A stretch of 64,000 bases of DNA from Streptomyces sp. NBC_00102 (GTDB lineage: Bacteria > Actinomycetota > Actinomycetes > Streptomycetales > Streptomycetaceae), in contig NZ_JAPEMC010000001.1 in the NCBI RefSeq assembly GCF_026343115.1, positions 124,001-188,000 on the forward strand, in the 5' to 3' direction. The position numbers were made by a program, and so were the translations under genes. Below are positions 28,998 to 38,409 of this stretch, piece after piece. Below the pieces are notes generated by a model that did no database searches, was not told the DNA's origin, and was given only the letters and a program-made list of their open reading frames with translations. Each line of letters starts with the position of its first letter. Positions within the stretch are counted from its first letter, which is position 1.

Positions 28998-30829
28998 GAG
29001 GAAACCTCCGGTGCGACGGGGACGGGCAGGGTGTCGGGCACCGAGTCGCCGAGGTACGCCTCGATGACCTGAGGTGTGGCGGCCACTTCGGCAGGGGTGC
29101 CCTCGGCGATGACGGTACCGGCGGCGAGGACGGTGATCCGTTCGCACAGGGACATGACCAGTCCCATGTTGTGCTCGATGAGGATGACGGTGACGCCCCG
29201 GTCGCGGATGGAGCGGACGATCGCCGAGAGCTGGCCGACCTCCTCTCCGTTGAGACCGGCCGCCGGTTCGTCCAGGAGGAGCAGGCTGGGGCGCCCCGCC
29301 ATGGCCCTTGCGATTTCGATGCGGCGCTGGATCCCGTACGGGAGCGACTGCGGATGGGCGTCAGCGAAGGCGGTCAGCCCGTACTCCTCCAGGATGCGGT
29401 CCGCCTCCTCCTGCAACCGGTGCTCGCCGGAGAGGACTCCGACGGGCCACAGGGCGTACTGCCAGACCGTCGACGTACGGGACCGGTCGAGGACGACGAG
29501 GATGTTCTCGCGGACGGTCATCTGGGAGAAGAGGCGCAGGTTCTGGAAGGTGCGCGCCATTCCGGCCAGGGACAGCTGGTAGGGGCGTGCCCGGCCGATG
29601 TCGCGGCCGACGCCGGTGACATGGCCCGCGGAGGGCCGGTAGAGCCCGCTGATCACGTTGAACAGCGTTGTCTTGCCGGACCCGTTGGGGCCGACGATGC
29701 CGCGGATCTCTCCGTGTTCCACGGTGAGGGTGACGTCGTTCAGCGCGGTCAGCGCACCGAACTTCTTGGTGAGGTGGCTGACTTCCAGGGCCGGCCCGCT
29801 GCCCGCTCCCAGATCGGGCGCGGGGTTCTGCGGGAGGGGCTCGGGCAGGTAGGCCCCGAGCTCGGCGGCGCTCACGTCGTCGCTCTTCCTGCGGCGGCTG
29901 ACGGCGTCCCGGATGCGTTCGGGGATGCCCGCGATTCCGGTGGGGGCGAAGACCACCATGAGGACGACGACGATGCCGTATCCGAGCTGTGCATAGACGG
30001 CGAAGTCGACGAGGGCCTCGCGGATCAGCACGAGGCCGACCGCGCCGACCACGCATCCCACCAGGCTGCGGCGGCCGCCGATGATGACCATGGCCAGCAG
30101 CAGGAACATGTTGCTGAGGCTGAAGGTCTCGGGGGCGACGTACCGGATGAGTCCGGCGTAGAGGATGCCGGCCACTCCGCCATAGGTGCTGGCGAGGAGG
30201 AACGCGGTCATCCGGAGCAGGGGGATCTCGGCGCCCATGGCGCCGGCGGCCAGCGCGTCGTCCCGCATGGCGCGCAGTCGGCGTCCGAGCCGGGTCCGCA
30301 CCACGAAGGTGCCGAAGGCGAGTGCGAGCCCGAAGACCACGATCTCCAGGTAGTAGTACATGTACTCGTCGGCGAGGTCGATCCCGAAGAGCGGTGGTAC
30401 GGGGATGCCCGAGATGCCGTCCGCGCCGCCGGTGATCTTCGCGTTGGTGATCCAGTTGACGAACCCCAGGGCGAGGCCGAGCGTGACGATGCCGAGGTAG
30501 TGGGACTGCATGCGCAGTGCGGGCAGGCCCACGAGCAGTCCCACCAGCATCGTCGTGACGATGCCGAGGATCGCGGCGGTCCAGAAGCCGTATCCGGAGT
30601 GGGTGGTGAGGATGGCGGTGGTGTAGGCGCCGACTCCGAAGAAGGCGACCTGGGCGAGGTTGATCTGGCCCGCGACACCCATGACGAGCCCCATGCCGAC
30701 GGCGAGGAGCGCGAAGATGATCGCGATGTCGACCACGTGGATCGAGTAGCCGTTCAGTCCGTACGGCAGCGCGTAGGCCAGGACGCACCCGAGCAGGACG
30801 AGTACCGGTTTCGACTTGAGGAGGCTCAT
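28994..30829 (-). CDS. Fused ABC permease-ATPase (LivM-LivG)
   Basis: The 611-aa protein joins a LivM-type permease (about 1-330, many membrane segments, with GQINLAQVAFFGVGAYT and the coupling loop RAMRDDALAAGAMG) to a LivG-type ATPase (about 350-600; GPNGSGKTT, LPYGIQRRIEIARAMA, LLLLDEPAAGL). Such LivM-LivG fusions occur in some actinobacteria. It overlaps livH and livF by four bases each, so all three are translationally coupled. Confidence 0.93.
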   Translation of the reverse strand: MSLLKSKPVLVLLGCVLAYALPYGLNGYSIHVVDIAIIFALLAVGMGLVMGVAGQINLAQVAFFGVGAYTTAILTTHSGYGFWTAAILGIVTTMLVGLLVGLPALRMQSHYLGIVTLGLALGFVNWITNAKITGGADGISGIPVPPLFGIDLADEYMYYYLEIVVFGLALAFGTFVVRTRLGRRLRAMRDDALAAGAMGAEIPLLRMTAFLLASTYGGVAGILYAGLIRYVAPETFSLSNMFLLLAMVIIGGRRSLVGCVVGAVGLVLIREALVDFAVYAQLGYGIVVVLMVVFAPTGIAGIPERIRDAVSRRRKSDDVSAAELGAYLPEPLPQNPAPDLGAGSGPALEVSHLTKKFGALTALNDVTLTVEHGEIRGIVGPNGSGKTTLFNVISGLYRPSAGHVTGVGRDIGRARPYQLSLAGMARTFQNLRLFSQMTVRENILVVLDRSRTSTVWQYALWPVGVLSGEHRLQEEADRILEEYGLTAFADAHPQSLPYGIQRRIEIARAMAGRPSLLLLDEPAAGLNGEEVGQLSAIVRSIRDRGVTVILIEHNMGLVMSLCERITVLAAGTVIAEGTPAEVAATPQVIEAYLGDSVPDTLPVPVAPEVSS

Positions 30830-31695
30830 GCCCTGCTCACCGTCCTCTCGCCGAAGATGCCGGTCGGGCGGATCATGATGGCCGCGGTGAAGACGAGGAA
30901 GGTGACCAGCACGCTGTATCCCTGGAAGTGGTCGCCGGCGTAGGAGTCCAGGACCCCGATGGCCAGGCCTCCCACGACCGCGCCGGGGATGCTCCCGAAT
31001 CCGCCGAGCATGGCCGCGGCGAACCCCTTGACGCCCAGGGCGCCGCCCAGGGTGGCGTCGACGTAGAGCATGGGTCCGGCGAGGCTTCCGGCGAGGGCCG
31101 CGATGCCGGCGCCGATCGCGAAGGCGAGGGCGTTGCTGCGGCCCACGTGGATGCCGACGGCGGTCGCGGCCTCGTGGTCCATGGCCACCGCCTGCATGGC
31201 GGCGCCCGGCTTGGTGCGCTGGAGGAAGAGGGTGAGCAGGACCACGGTGGCCGCGGTGACGGCGATGACCATCAGGTCGTACGTGCGGATGCGGATCCCC
31301 AAGATGTCCAGGGGGCCGGAGGTGATCGGCGAGGGCATGGCCCGGCCGGTGGTTCCCCAGATCAAGGTGGCGGCGGCCTGGAGGACGGTGCCGAACCCGA
31401 TGGTGCCGATCAGCATGAGGTCGAAGTCCTTGTTTTCGAGCGGGCGCAGGACCCGCTCGATGACCAGACCGATGGCACCGGTGACGACGATGGAGATGAG
31501 GATGGCCGCGACGAACGGGAGGTGCGAGGTGAGGTAGAACGTCGAACAGGCGTAGGCGCCGATCATCGCGACGTCGGCGTGGGCGAAGTTGACGAGGCCC
31601 ATGGTGCGGTAGACGACGGAGAAGCCGACAGCGATCAGGGCGTAGATCGCGCCGAGACTGAGCCCTCCGACGAGGGTTTGCAGAGTGACTTGCAT
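30826..31695 (-). CDS. livH: ABC transporter permease (LivH)
   Basis: The 289-aa membrane protein has about eight hydrophobic segments and LivH hallmarks: LSLGAIYALIAVGFSVVYRTMGLVNFAHAD at the start and a GGFGSIPGAVVGGLAIG segment late. It pairs with the LivM half of the fusion downstream. It begins 67 bp after the binding-protein gene and overlaps the fusion gene by four bases. Confidence 0.93.
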   Translation of the reverse strand: MQVTLQTLVGGLSLGAIYALIAVGFSVVYRTMGLVNFAHADVAMIGAYACSTFYLTSHLPFVAAILISIVVTGAIGLVIERVLRPLENKDFDLMLIGTIGFGTVLQAAATLIWGTTGRAMPSPITSGPLDILGIRIRTYDLMVIAVTAATVVLLTLFLQRTKPGAAMQAVAMDHEAATAVGIHVGRSNALAFAIGAGIAALAGSLAGPMLYVDATLGGALGVKGFAAAMLGGFGSIPGAVVGGLAIGVLDSYAGDHFQGYSVLVTFLVFTAAIMIRPTGIFGERTVSRA

Positions 31696-31762
31696 GGGTG
31701 CTCCCTGAAGCCGGTGCGGAGCCCGGCTCTCGGCTCGAAGGGCTGACGGTGAGAGGCGGCCC

Positions 31763-32917
31763 CTACTGAGCGGCGGAGAGCTTTCCGTCCTTGATGATGC
31801 CGATGGTGGTCTTGAAGATGCCGACGCCGGTCTCGTCGTAGGCGAAGTCGCCGAGCAGCCCCTGGTACTTGGTGGCGCGGATCTCGTCGGCGAGCTTCTG
31901 GCCCTTGGCGACGCCGCTGTTCTTCAGCGCGGTGAGCACGATGTTGGTGCCGTCGTACGCCTTGGCGCCGTGCAGCTCGGCGTCCTTGCCGTACTCCGCC
32001 TTGTACGCGGCGGCGAACGCGCGGCTGGCGTCGCTGATCTCGTTGCTCAGGTAGGGCGAGCTGACGATGGTGCCGTCGGCGTTCGCGGCGCCGGCCGTCT
32101 CGATGAAGACCGGGGTGCCCTGCGGGGCCGCGCCCGCGAAGGGAACGGTGATGCCGAGGTCGCGGGCCTGCTTGACGATGAGGCCGGCTTCGACCTCCTC
32201 GGACCCGATGAAGATCGCGTCGGGCTTGGCCTGCCGGATGCGCGAGAGCGAGGCGCTGAAGTCCTTCTGGTCGGTGGTGACGACCTGGTCGGCGACGGGG
32301 GTGATGCCGGCCTTCCCCAGCGCGGCGGTGAAGGCGTCGTGCTCGCCCTTGCCGTAGGAACCGTTGTTGGAGATCAGCGCGATCTTCTTGTACTGCTTGG
32401 TGGTGACCAGGTAGTCGGCCAGCGTGGAGTCGTAGGTGGTGCTGGTCGGCCCGTTGAGGAAGAGGAAGGGGCTCTTGACGTCGACGAGGGCGGTGGCCTG
32501 GCCGGAGGTGATGTTGGGGATCTCCGCCTGCTTGAGGATGGGGGCCATGGCCACGGTGACGGCGCTCTCCGCGGTGCCGATCATCGCGACGTAGTTCCCG
32601 CTGTCCAGCTTGCGGGCGATGTTGGTGCCGGTGGTCGGGTCACCCTGGTCGTCGAAGACGGTCAGCTCGATCTTGCGGCCGTCGATGCCGCCCTTCTTGT
32701 TCCACTCCTTGACCGCGAGCTTGGCGCCCTTGGCCTCCCAGTCGCCCAGCGAGGCGAGCTGGCCGCTCTGGGCGTCCACCACGGCGAGCTTGATCGGGCC
32801 GCTGTCGCCCGCGTCGTCGGAAGAGGAGTCACCGGGGGCGCTGCACGCGGTCGCGGCGAGGAGAACGCCGAGGGCGACGGCCGGGACGGTGAGGGTGTGA
32901 CGGGTTCTGGCGCGCAT
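31763..32917 (-). CDS. ABC transporter substrate-binding lipoprotein (LivK type)
   Basis: The 384-aa protein begins with a signal peptide ending in a lipobox (LLAATAC, Cys around residue 26), followed by a Ser/Asp-rich linker and a type I periplasmic-binding fold (KLAVVDAQSGQLASLG, KLAVKEWNKKGGIDGR, FDDQGDPTTGTNIARKL). ATG at 32917 (minus strand) was chosen because GAAGG lies about nine bases upstream; ATG 32926 sits on that site. It overlaps nothing but follows the TPP-enzyme gene by five bases. It sets the transporter's specificity, which is unknown. Confidence 0.92.
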   Translation of the reverse strand: MRARTRHTLTVPAVALGVLLAATACSAPGDSSSDDAGDSGPIKLAVVDAQSGQLASLGDWEAKGAKLAVKEWNKKGGIDGRKIELTVFDDQGDPTTGTNIARKLDSGNYVAMIGTAESAVTVAMAPILKQAEIPNITSGQATALVDVKSPFLFLNGPTSTTYDSTLADYLVTTKQYKKIALISNNGSYGKGEHDAFTAALGKAGITPVADQVVTTDQKDFSASLSRIRQAKPDAIFIGSEEVEAGLIVKQARDLGITVPFAGAAPQGTPVFIETAGAANADGTIVSSPYLSNEISDASRAFAAAYKAEYGKDAELHGAKAYDGTNIVLTALKNSGVAKGQKLADEIRATKYQGLLGDFAYDETGVGIFKTTIGIIKDGKLSAAQ

Positions 32918-32922
32918 GGGAA

Positions 32923-34671
32923 TCATCCTTCGTCCGGAAACTTGCCCTGGTAGATGTCGTTGATGTTCCAGTGGCCGGGCGTGGGAACCGGCTCGTTGAC
33001 CATGGGGATGTCGATGACAGCCGGGCGCCGGCGCTCCACCGCGGTGGCGAGGACCTTGGCCAGGTCCTCGGCGGAGGCCAGCTCGTAGCCGTCGGCGCCG
33101 CAGGACCGTCCGTAGGCGGCGAAGTCCGGGCTGTAGGACTCGCCCTGCCGATCGGTGAAGTCGCATCCGTATCCGCGACCGTAGTTGGAGCGCTGGAGGT
33201 CGGAGATGGTGCCGTGGGAGCGGTTGTTCATGACGGCGAAGATCACCGGCAGCCCCTGTTCCACGGCCATCGGTACGGCCGGCAGCTGTGCGCTCATCCC
33301 GCCGTCGCCGATGAGGGCGACCACGGTGCGCTGCGGCTGGGCCATCTGGACGCCGACGGCCGCGGCCGGGCCGAAGCCCATGGTGGAGGCGCCGCCGGGC
33401 GTGATGAAGCGGCCCTCGGGCGGGAGGTCGTAGGACTGCGCGACGCCGTTCTTGTTCCAGCCGACGTCGGTGACGAGGATCGCGTCTGCGGGGAGGCTCG
33501 CTCGCAGGTCGGCCAGGATGCGCTGCGGACGCAGTGGGAAGTTGTCGCTCGCCCCGTTCTCGTCCGCGAGGTCGAAGAGTTCGTTACGGCTGGCCGCGAT
33601 CGTCTCCCGCAGCCCCGGTCGGCGGGTGGGTTCGGGCCGAAGGCCCCGGACCGCCGCTTCGATGGCACGCACGGAGTGGCCGACGTCGGCGACGGCTCCG
33701 ATCTCCACCGGGTAGTTGCGCCCGATCTCGGCCGGGTCGATGTCGATCTGGATGAGCTTGCTCGGCGGGAAGTTCCAGGTGTAGGCGGCCTCCCAGGAGC
33801 TTGCGTCGGTCTCCGCGAAGCGGGTGGCGAGGGCCAGCACGACGTCGGCGTCCTTGGTGTGGGCGTGGGTCGAGTCCAGGCCCCAGAAGCCGGGCATGCC
33901 GAGCAGGAGCGGGTGGCGGTCGGGGATGGCGCCCTTGCCCATCAGGGAGTGGGCGAGCGGGATGTCGAGGTGGTCGGCCAGGGAGAGCAGCGCCTCCTTG
34001 GCCTCGGGGGTGCGCAGTCCGCCGCCGAAGTAGATGAGCGGCCGTTCGGCGTTCACCAGCGCCAGGGCGATGCGCTCGGCCGTCTCCTCGGTGAGACCCG
34101 GAAGCGCGCTGTCGGGTATCGCGTGCGATCCGGGCACGTACGGCTCGACCTGCCGTGAGAAGAGGTCCATGGGGACGTTGACGAGGACGGCGCCGGGCCG
34201 GCCGGAGGTCGCGGTCCAGAACGCGCGTTCCAGGGTCCGGGGGAGGTCGGCGGTGCGCTGGGCGGGCCAGGCGCGCTTGCAGAAGGGCCGGTAGATCGCG
34301 GTCTGGTCGGCGTCCGCGTGGAGGTTGACCTCCTGGTGCGGGTGGCGGCCGTAGTAGTAGGAGGGGATGTCGCCGGAGATGACGACGAGCGGTACGGAGT
34401 CCATGGCGGCCGTGGCGACTCCGGTGACCGCGTTCATCATGCCGGGGCCGACGTGCGTGAGCAGGACCCCGGGCTTGCCCGAGGCGCGGGCGTAGCCGTC
34501 GGCGGCGTGGGCCGCGGCCTGCTCGTGACGGGCGATGACGAAGTGGATGGAGCTGGGGCCCAAGGCGTCGAGCAACGCGATGTTGGTGTGCCCGCAGGTG
34601 CCGAAGACGTACTCGACGCCGTAGGACTCCAGTTGGGCGACGAGCGCCTCAGCGGCGGTAACGGTGGTCAC
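32923..34671 (-). CDS. Thiamine-diphosphate-dependent enzyme (acetolactate synthase superfamily)
   Basis: GTG at 34671 (minus strand) overlaps the ALDH stop. The 582-aa protein has the activating Glu in ARHEQAAAHAADGYARASG (about 48-66), a central domain, and the ThDP motif GDGGMSAQ through MNNRSHGT. The family includes acetolactate synthase, 2-oxoacid decarboxylases, sulfoacetaldehyde acetyltransferase, oxalyl-CoA decarboxylase and 2-hydroxyacyl-CoA lyase; the exact reaction cannot be told. Direct coupling to an aldehyde dehydrogenase suggests it produces an aldehyde. Co-operonic transport genes suggest the substrate is imported. Confidence 0.85.
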   Translation of the reverse strand: MTTVTAAEALVAQLESYGVEYVFGTCGHTNIALLDALGPSSIHFVIARHEQAAAHAADGYARASGKPGVLLTHVGPGMMNAVTGVATAAMDSVPLVVISGDIPSYYYGRHPHQEVNLHADADQTAIYRPFCKRAWPAQRTADLPRTLERAFWTATSGRPGAVLVNVPMDLFSRQVEPYVPGSHAIPDSALPGLTEETAERIALALVNAERPLIYFGGGLRTPEAKEALLSLADHLDIPLAHSLMGKGAIPDRHPLLLGMPGFWGLDSTHAHTKDADVVLALATRFAETDASSWEAAYTWNFPPSKLIQIDIDPAEIGRNYPVEIGAVADVGHSVRAIEAAVRGLRPEPTRRPGLRETIAASRNELFDLADENGASDNFPLRPQRILADLRASLPADAILVTDVGWNKNGVAQSYDLPPEGRFITPGGASTMGFGPAAAVGVQMAQPQRTVVALIGDGGMSAQLPAVPMAVEQGLPVIFAVMNNRSHGTISDLQRSNYGRGYGCDFTDRQGESYSPDFAAYGRSCGADGYELASAEDLAKVLATAVERRRPAVIDIPMVNEPVPTPGHWNINDIYQGKFPDEG

Positions 34672-36170
34672 TGGTTCTCTTTCGTGAGGTCGTGGCGGTC
34701 GCCCCAGATGGACAGGCCCCGGAGCATGAGGGTCTTGACGACGGTGTAGTCGTCGATGAGCCAGCGCGGCGACTCGCGCCCGAATCCGGAGTCCTTCACG
34801 CCGCCGAACGGGACGTGGTCGAGGCGGAAGTTGGACGTGCCGTTGACGATGAGTCCGCCCACTTCGAGGCGGCGCCAGGCGGTGAAGATGCGGTTGATGT
34901 CCTGGGTGAAGAGGCCGGCCTGCAGGCCGTAGCGACTGTCGTTGCACTCGCCGAGGACGGTGTCGAAGTCGTCGTACGGCATGACGGCGACGAGCGCGCC
35001 GAACACCTCGTGCGCGACGACCGAGGCGTTCGAGGGCGGGCCTGCGACGATGGTCGGTGCCGCGGTGGCTCCGGTGCGGGTGCCGCCCCGGAGCACGGTG
35101 GCTCCCAGTTCCGCGGCCTCGGCGGACCAGCGGACCACGCGTTCCGCCGCTTCCTCGTCGACCATGGCGCCGATGTCGGTGGCCGGGTCCATCGGGTCCC
35201 CGACGACGAGAGCGTCCACCGCGGCGGCGAAGAGCTCCAGGAAGTCCTCGTAGCGGCTGCGGTGTACGTAGACCCGCTGGACGGAGATGCAGCTCTGCCC
35301 GGAGTTGCTGTATCCGGTACGGGCCGCGGCCTTGGCGGCGGCCTCGACGTCGGCGTCCTCGCAGATGATGGTGGCCGCGTTGCCACCGAGTTCGAGGGCG
35401 AGCCGCTTGGCGCCGGCGGCGCGGGCGACGGCCGCTCCGGTGGTGGCGCTGCCGGTGAAGCTGATGACGTCGACCTCGGTGGCCGCACAGAGCGCGGAGC
35501 CGACCTCACCCCCGCCGTGCAGCAACTGGACGGCCTGGTAAGGCATTCCGCTGTCGAGAAGCAGGGCGACCACGGCCGCCGAAATGGCAGGGGCCTGGGG
35601 AGGGGCCTTCACCAGGGTGGTGTTCCCCGCGGCGAAGGAGGCGCCGAGCTTGTGCGCCAGGAGGTTCGCCGGCGCGTTGAACGGGGTGATGGCGAGCGCC
35701 ACTCCGGCAGGAGCCCGGTAGGTGAAGGCGCTGTTGCCCACTCCGGTGTTCCAGCCCGCGACTGGCAGGGTCTCCCCGTCGATACGGCGGGCCTCGGCCG
35801 CGCAGACCTCGAAGGTGGAAGCGACCCGCTCGATCTCGACGCGGCTGTCCTTGAGCGGTTTTCCCAGCTCCAGAGCGAGCAGAGCGGCCAGCTGGTCGCG
35901 GTGGGCGAGCGCGGCCGCGGAGGCCCGTTGCAGGATGTCGGCCCGCGCCGCCGGGGCGAGCGAGGCGACCTGGGGCGCGTAGCGGCGGGCATCGGCAACG
36001 GCCCGGTCGATCTCGGCGGGCAGCGCGGTCGGTGCGCGGCTGACGGTCCGCCGCACGTAGGGGCCGGTCCGATCGACCCACGGTCCGTCGCCGGACCACG
36101 TTCCGGCGAGGAAAGGAAGTGCGTCGACGACTTCTCCGTCGGCGGCGGACTTGAGGAGGACTTCCAGCAT
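34668..36170 (-). CDS. Aldehyde dehydrogenase
   Basis: The 500-aa NAD(P)-dependent enzyme has ITPFNAPANLLAHKLGASFAAGN, the LALELGGNAATII catalytic Glu region, and GYSNSGQSCISVQRVYVH with the nucleophilic Cys. It ends with VPFGGVKDSGFGRE. ATG at 36170 (minus strand) follows GGAG by five bases. It heads the minus-strand operon and probably oxidises the aldehyde released by the coupled ThDP enzyme to an acid or acyl group. Confidence 0.93.
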   Translation of the reverse strand: MLEVLLKSAADGEVVDALPFLAGTWSGDGPWVDRTGPYVRRTVSRAPTALPAEIDRAVADARRYAPQVASLAPAARADILQRASAAALAHRDQLAALLALELGKPLKDSRVEIERVASTFEVCAAEARRIDGETLPVAGWNTGVGNSAFTYRAPAGVALAITPFNAPANLLAHKLGASFAAGNTTLVKAPPQAPAISAAVVALLLDSGMPYQAVQLLHGGGEVGSALCAATEVDVISFTGSATTGAAVARAAGAKRLALELGGNAATIICEDADVEAAAKAAARTGYSNSGQSCISVQRVYVHRSRYEDFLELFAAAVDALVVGDPMDPATDIGAMVDEEAAERVVRWSAEAAELGATVLRGGTRTGATAAPTIVAGPPSNASVVAHEVFGALVAVMPYDDFDTVLGECNDSRYGLQAGLFTQDINRIFTAWRRLEVGGLIVNGTSNFRLDHVPFGGVKDSGFGRESPRWLIDDYTVVKTLMLRGLSIWGDRHDLTKENQ

Positions 36171-36228
36171 CACGTCTCCAAGTAAGCCATCTAGCGGTTT
36201 TCGTAGACCGCCTTGTGGACTGGCGTGT

Positions 36229-36257
36229 AACGTACGGGCGCCAGTTGGGCTTGGCAA
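36229..36257 (-). promoter_or_regulatory. Predicted promoter of the ALDH-TPP-liv operon
   Basis: On the minus strand a -35 TTGCCA (36257-36252) and a -10 TACGTT (36234-36229) are separated by 17 bp. The -35 is preceded by CCC, giving CCCTTGCCA, as in front of the PQQ dehydrogenase and pqqA. TANNNT suits the main Streptomyces sigma factor. Transcription would begin about 50 bp before the ALDH start. Confidence 0.6.
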
Positions 36258-36277
36258 GGGCCCGGACGCAAGAAGTT

Positions 36278-36292
36278 GAAACCTCAGGTTTC
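36278..36292. promoter_or_regulatory. Perfect palindrome, probable IclR operator
   Basis: GAAACCTCAGGTTTC is a perfect 7+1+7 palindrome in the region between the divergent ALDH operon and the IclR gene. It lies about 20 bp upstream of the predicted minus-strand -35 and 90 bp before the IclR start. IclR regulators usually bind short palindromes next to their own gene. A weaker GCGGT/ACCGC repeat lies at 36194-36211, just downstream of the predicted transcription start. Confidence 0.6.
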
Positions 36293-36382
36293 CCGCCGAA
36301 TAGGCGCAAGAGTTCGGGTGGGAGAAGCGTCCCGCCTCACTCCTGCCGGCGCAGTCGGCACACACCCCACGAAGGAGAACCC

Positions 36383-37150
36383 ATGGATTCGGAGCAGGGA
36401 CAGGGAGGCGTGCGCAGTGTGCGCCGAGCCCTGGACATCCTCTCGTTGCTGACTGAAGATCAGCCCGTCGTCCCGCTCAGAACGATCGTGGAAGCGACCG
36501 GACTGGCGAAGACGACCGTGGTCCGACTCGTGCAGACCCTGGAGCAGTCCGGCCTGCTCTGGTCCACGGACGCCGGGTACACGGCGGGCCCCGGCCTGTG
36601 GCGCTGGGCTCATCTGGCTCACGGCAGCTGGGAGTTGCCGCCGGAAACCGTCAAGCTGCTGCGGGAGCTGGCCGACCGTCGCGGCGAGACGGCGAACGTC
36701 ATGATCCGGCGCGACATCCACCGCGTGTGCGTCGCCCAGCAGGAGAGTCCGCAGCCCCTGCGGCACGTGGTGCGGGTGGGGGACGAGCTTCCGCTCTGGG
36801 CCGGCGCCTCGTCGAAGGTGCTGCTCGGTGGCGCGAGCGACGCCCTTCTGACACGGATCGCGCTGGACTCGCCGCACGGCCGGGAGCACGCCGCGCAACT
36901 GCGGGAATGGGCCGACGAGACGGCCGAGCAGGGGTACGCGGTGAGTCAGGGCGAGCGCGACATCGGCCTCACCGCCGTGGCCGTACCGCTCACCACCTCC
37001 TCGGGCGTGGTCGTCGCCTCGCTTTCCCTGAGCGGTCCCAGCGCCCGCATCACCCAGGAGTCCGTCGACGAATTCGCCCAGGACCTGCTGCAGGTAGCCG
37101 GACAGATCATGACTCAGGGCTTCGACCACCCCCTGGGACCCCGCGGCTGA
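36383..37150 (+). CDS. IclR-family transcriptional regulator
   Basis: The 255-aa protein has the N-terminal winged helix SVRRALDILSLLTEDQPVVPLRTIVEATGLAKTTVVRLVQTLE and a C-terminal effector domain with GDELPLWAGASSKVLLG and QGERDIGLTAVAVPL, typical of IclR. ATG 36383 follows AAGGAG by seven bases. It sits between the divergent ALDH/TPP/liv operon and the CoA-transferase gene and probably controls both in response to the pathway substrate. Confidence 0.92.
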   Translation: MDSEQGQGGVRSVRRALDILSLLTEDQPVVPLRTIVEATGLAKTTVVRLVQTLEQSGLLWSTDAGYTAGPGLWRWAHLAHGSWELPPETVKLLRELADRRGETANVMIRRDIHRVCVAQQESPQPLRHVVRVGDELPLWAGASSKVLLGGASDALLTRIALDSPHGREHAAQLREWADETAEQGYAVSQGERDIGLTAVAVPLTTSSGVVVASLSLSGPSARITQESVDEFAQDLLQVAGQIMTQGFDHPLGPRG

Positions 37151-37209
37151 TCACCTTGCCCCGAACAGCGGCGCCGGCCACCCGGCGCCGCGTTGAGGAG
37201 ACATCACTC

Positions 37210-38409
37210 ATGGATGTGCGACCGCTCGAAGGTACGAGAGTCCTGGACCTGACCAACGTGCTGGCGGGCCCCTACTGCAGTTATCACCTCATGCTCCTCG
37301 GTGCCGAGGTGATCAAGATCGAACGGCCCGGACAGGGCGACCTGGCGCGCAACCTCGGCCCCGACGCCGAGCTCAACCGCGCCGGCATCGGTGCCTCCTT
37401 CTTGGCGCAGAACGCGGGCAAGAAGTCCGTGGAGCTCGACTTGAAGGACCCGGCCGACCGCGAGGTGTTCGAGGACATGCTGAGCGGTGCCGATGTGCTT
37501 CTGGAGAACTTCCGCGCCGGCGTCCTCTCCCGGATGGGATACGACCAGGAGCGGCTCGACCAGATCAACCCCCGCCTGGTCTGCTGTTCCATCTCGGGCT
37601 TCGGCCAGACCGGGCCGATGAGCGACGCACCGGCCTACGACCAGATCATCCAGGGCCTCTCCGGAATGATGAGCGTCACCGGCACCGCCGACACCGCCCC
37701 GCTGCGGGTCGGCTTCCCCGTCTGCGACACGACCGGCGGGCTGTCCGCGGCCCTCGCCATCAGCGCGGCCCTCCTCCACCGGGAACGCACCGGGCAAGGC
37801 AGCAGGCTGGACGTCTCCATGCTGGAGACGTCCCTGTCGGCCATGGGGTGGGCCGTCTCGAACTACCTGGTCAGCGGCGTGCCGCCGGAGCCGATGGGAG
37901 ACCAGAACGCCACCGCCGCACCTTCGGGGACGTTCCGCACGAAGGACGGGCCCATCAACATCGCGGCCAACCAGCAGCGGCAGTTCGAGACCTTGTGCCG
38001 ACTCGTGGGCACCCCCGAACTCGTCACGGACCCCCGGTTCGCCGAACGCGAGGGCCGCAAGGCGCATCGCGACGAACTCAACGCCGCGCTGAACGAGGCC
38101 CTTTCACGACGCCCCGCAGCCGAGTGGGAGCAGGTGCTGACTCCCGCCGGAGTCCCCGCGGCGCGGGTACTGACCATCCCGCAGGCCTTGGAGCAGCCGC
38201 AGCTGCGGCACCGGGGCTTCGTGGCCGAACTGCGAAGGCCCGACGGTTCGGGTACGGCTCTGCCCGTGCTCGGCAGTGGAGTGCTCTTCGACGGGGAGGC
38301 CTTCCTGCCCCGTACACCACCGCCACTGCTGGGCGAGCACAACCACCAGCGCGAGCAGCTCGCCTCGCTCTGGTCCGCGACCGCCACGAAGGAGACGACC
38401 GTCTCATGA
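37210..38409 (+). CDS. Class III CoA transferase (CaiB/BaiF family)
   Basis: The 399-aa protein has LEGTRVLDLTNVLAGPYCSYHLMLLGAEVIKIERP at the start, QNAGKKSVELDLKDP, and the expected catalytic Asp in APAYDQIIQGLSGMM. Enzymes of this family move CoA between organic acids, as in formyl-CoA, mesaconyl or itaconate metabolism. ATG 37210 follows GAGGAG. It lies 59 bp after the IclR gene and overlaps the citryl-CoA-lyase-like gene by four bases, so their products probably act in sequence. Confidence 0.93.
   Translation: MDVRPLEGTRVLDLTNVLAGPYCSYHLMLLGAEVIKIERPGQGDLARNLGPDAELNRAGIGASFLAQNAGKKSVELDLKDPADREVFEDMLSGADVLLENFRAGVLSRMGYDQERLDQINPRLVCCSISGFGQTGPMSDAPAYDQIIQGLSGMMSVTGTADTAPLRVGFPVCDTTGGLSAALAISAALLHRERTGQGSRLDVSMLETSLSAMGWAVSNYLVSGVPPEPMGDQNATAAPSGTFRTKDGPINIAANQQRQFETLCRLVGTPELVTDPRFAEREGRKAHRDELNAALNEALSRRPAAEWEQVLTPAGVPAARVLTIPQALEQPQLRHRGFVAELRRPDGSGTALPVLGSGVLFDGEAFLPRTPPPLLGEHNHQREQLASLWSATATKETTVS

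Noticed and set aside
29171..30943. A 590-codon plus-strand frame opposite the LivM-LivG gene
   Set aside because: The protein is an acidic/His-rich shadow with no domain, while the minus strand encodes a clear permease-ATPase.
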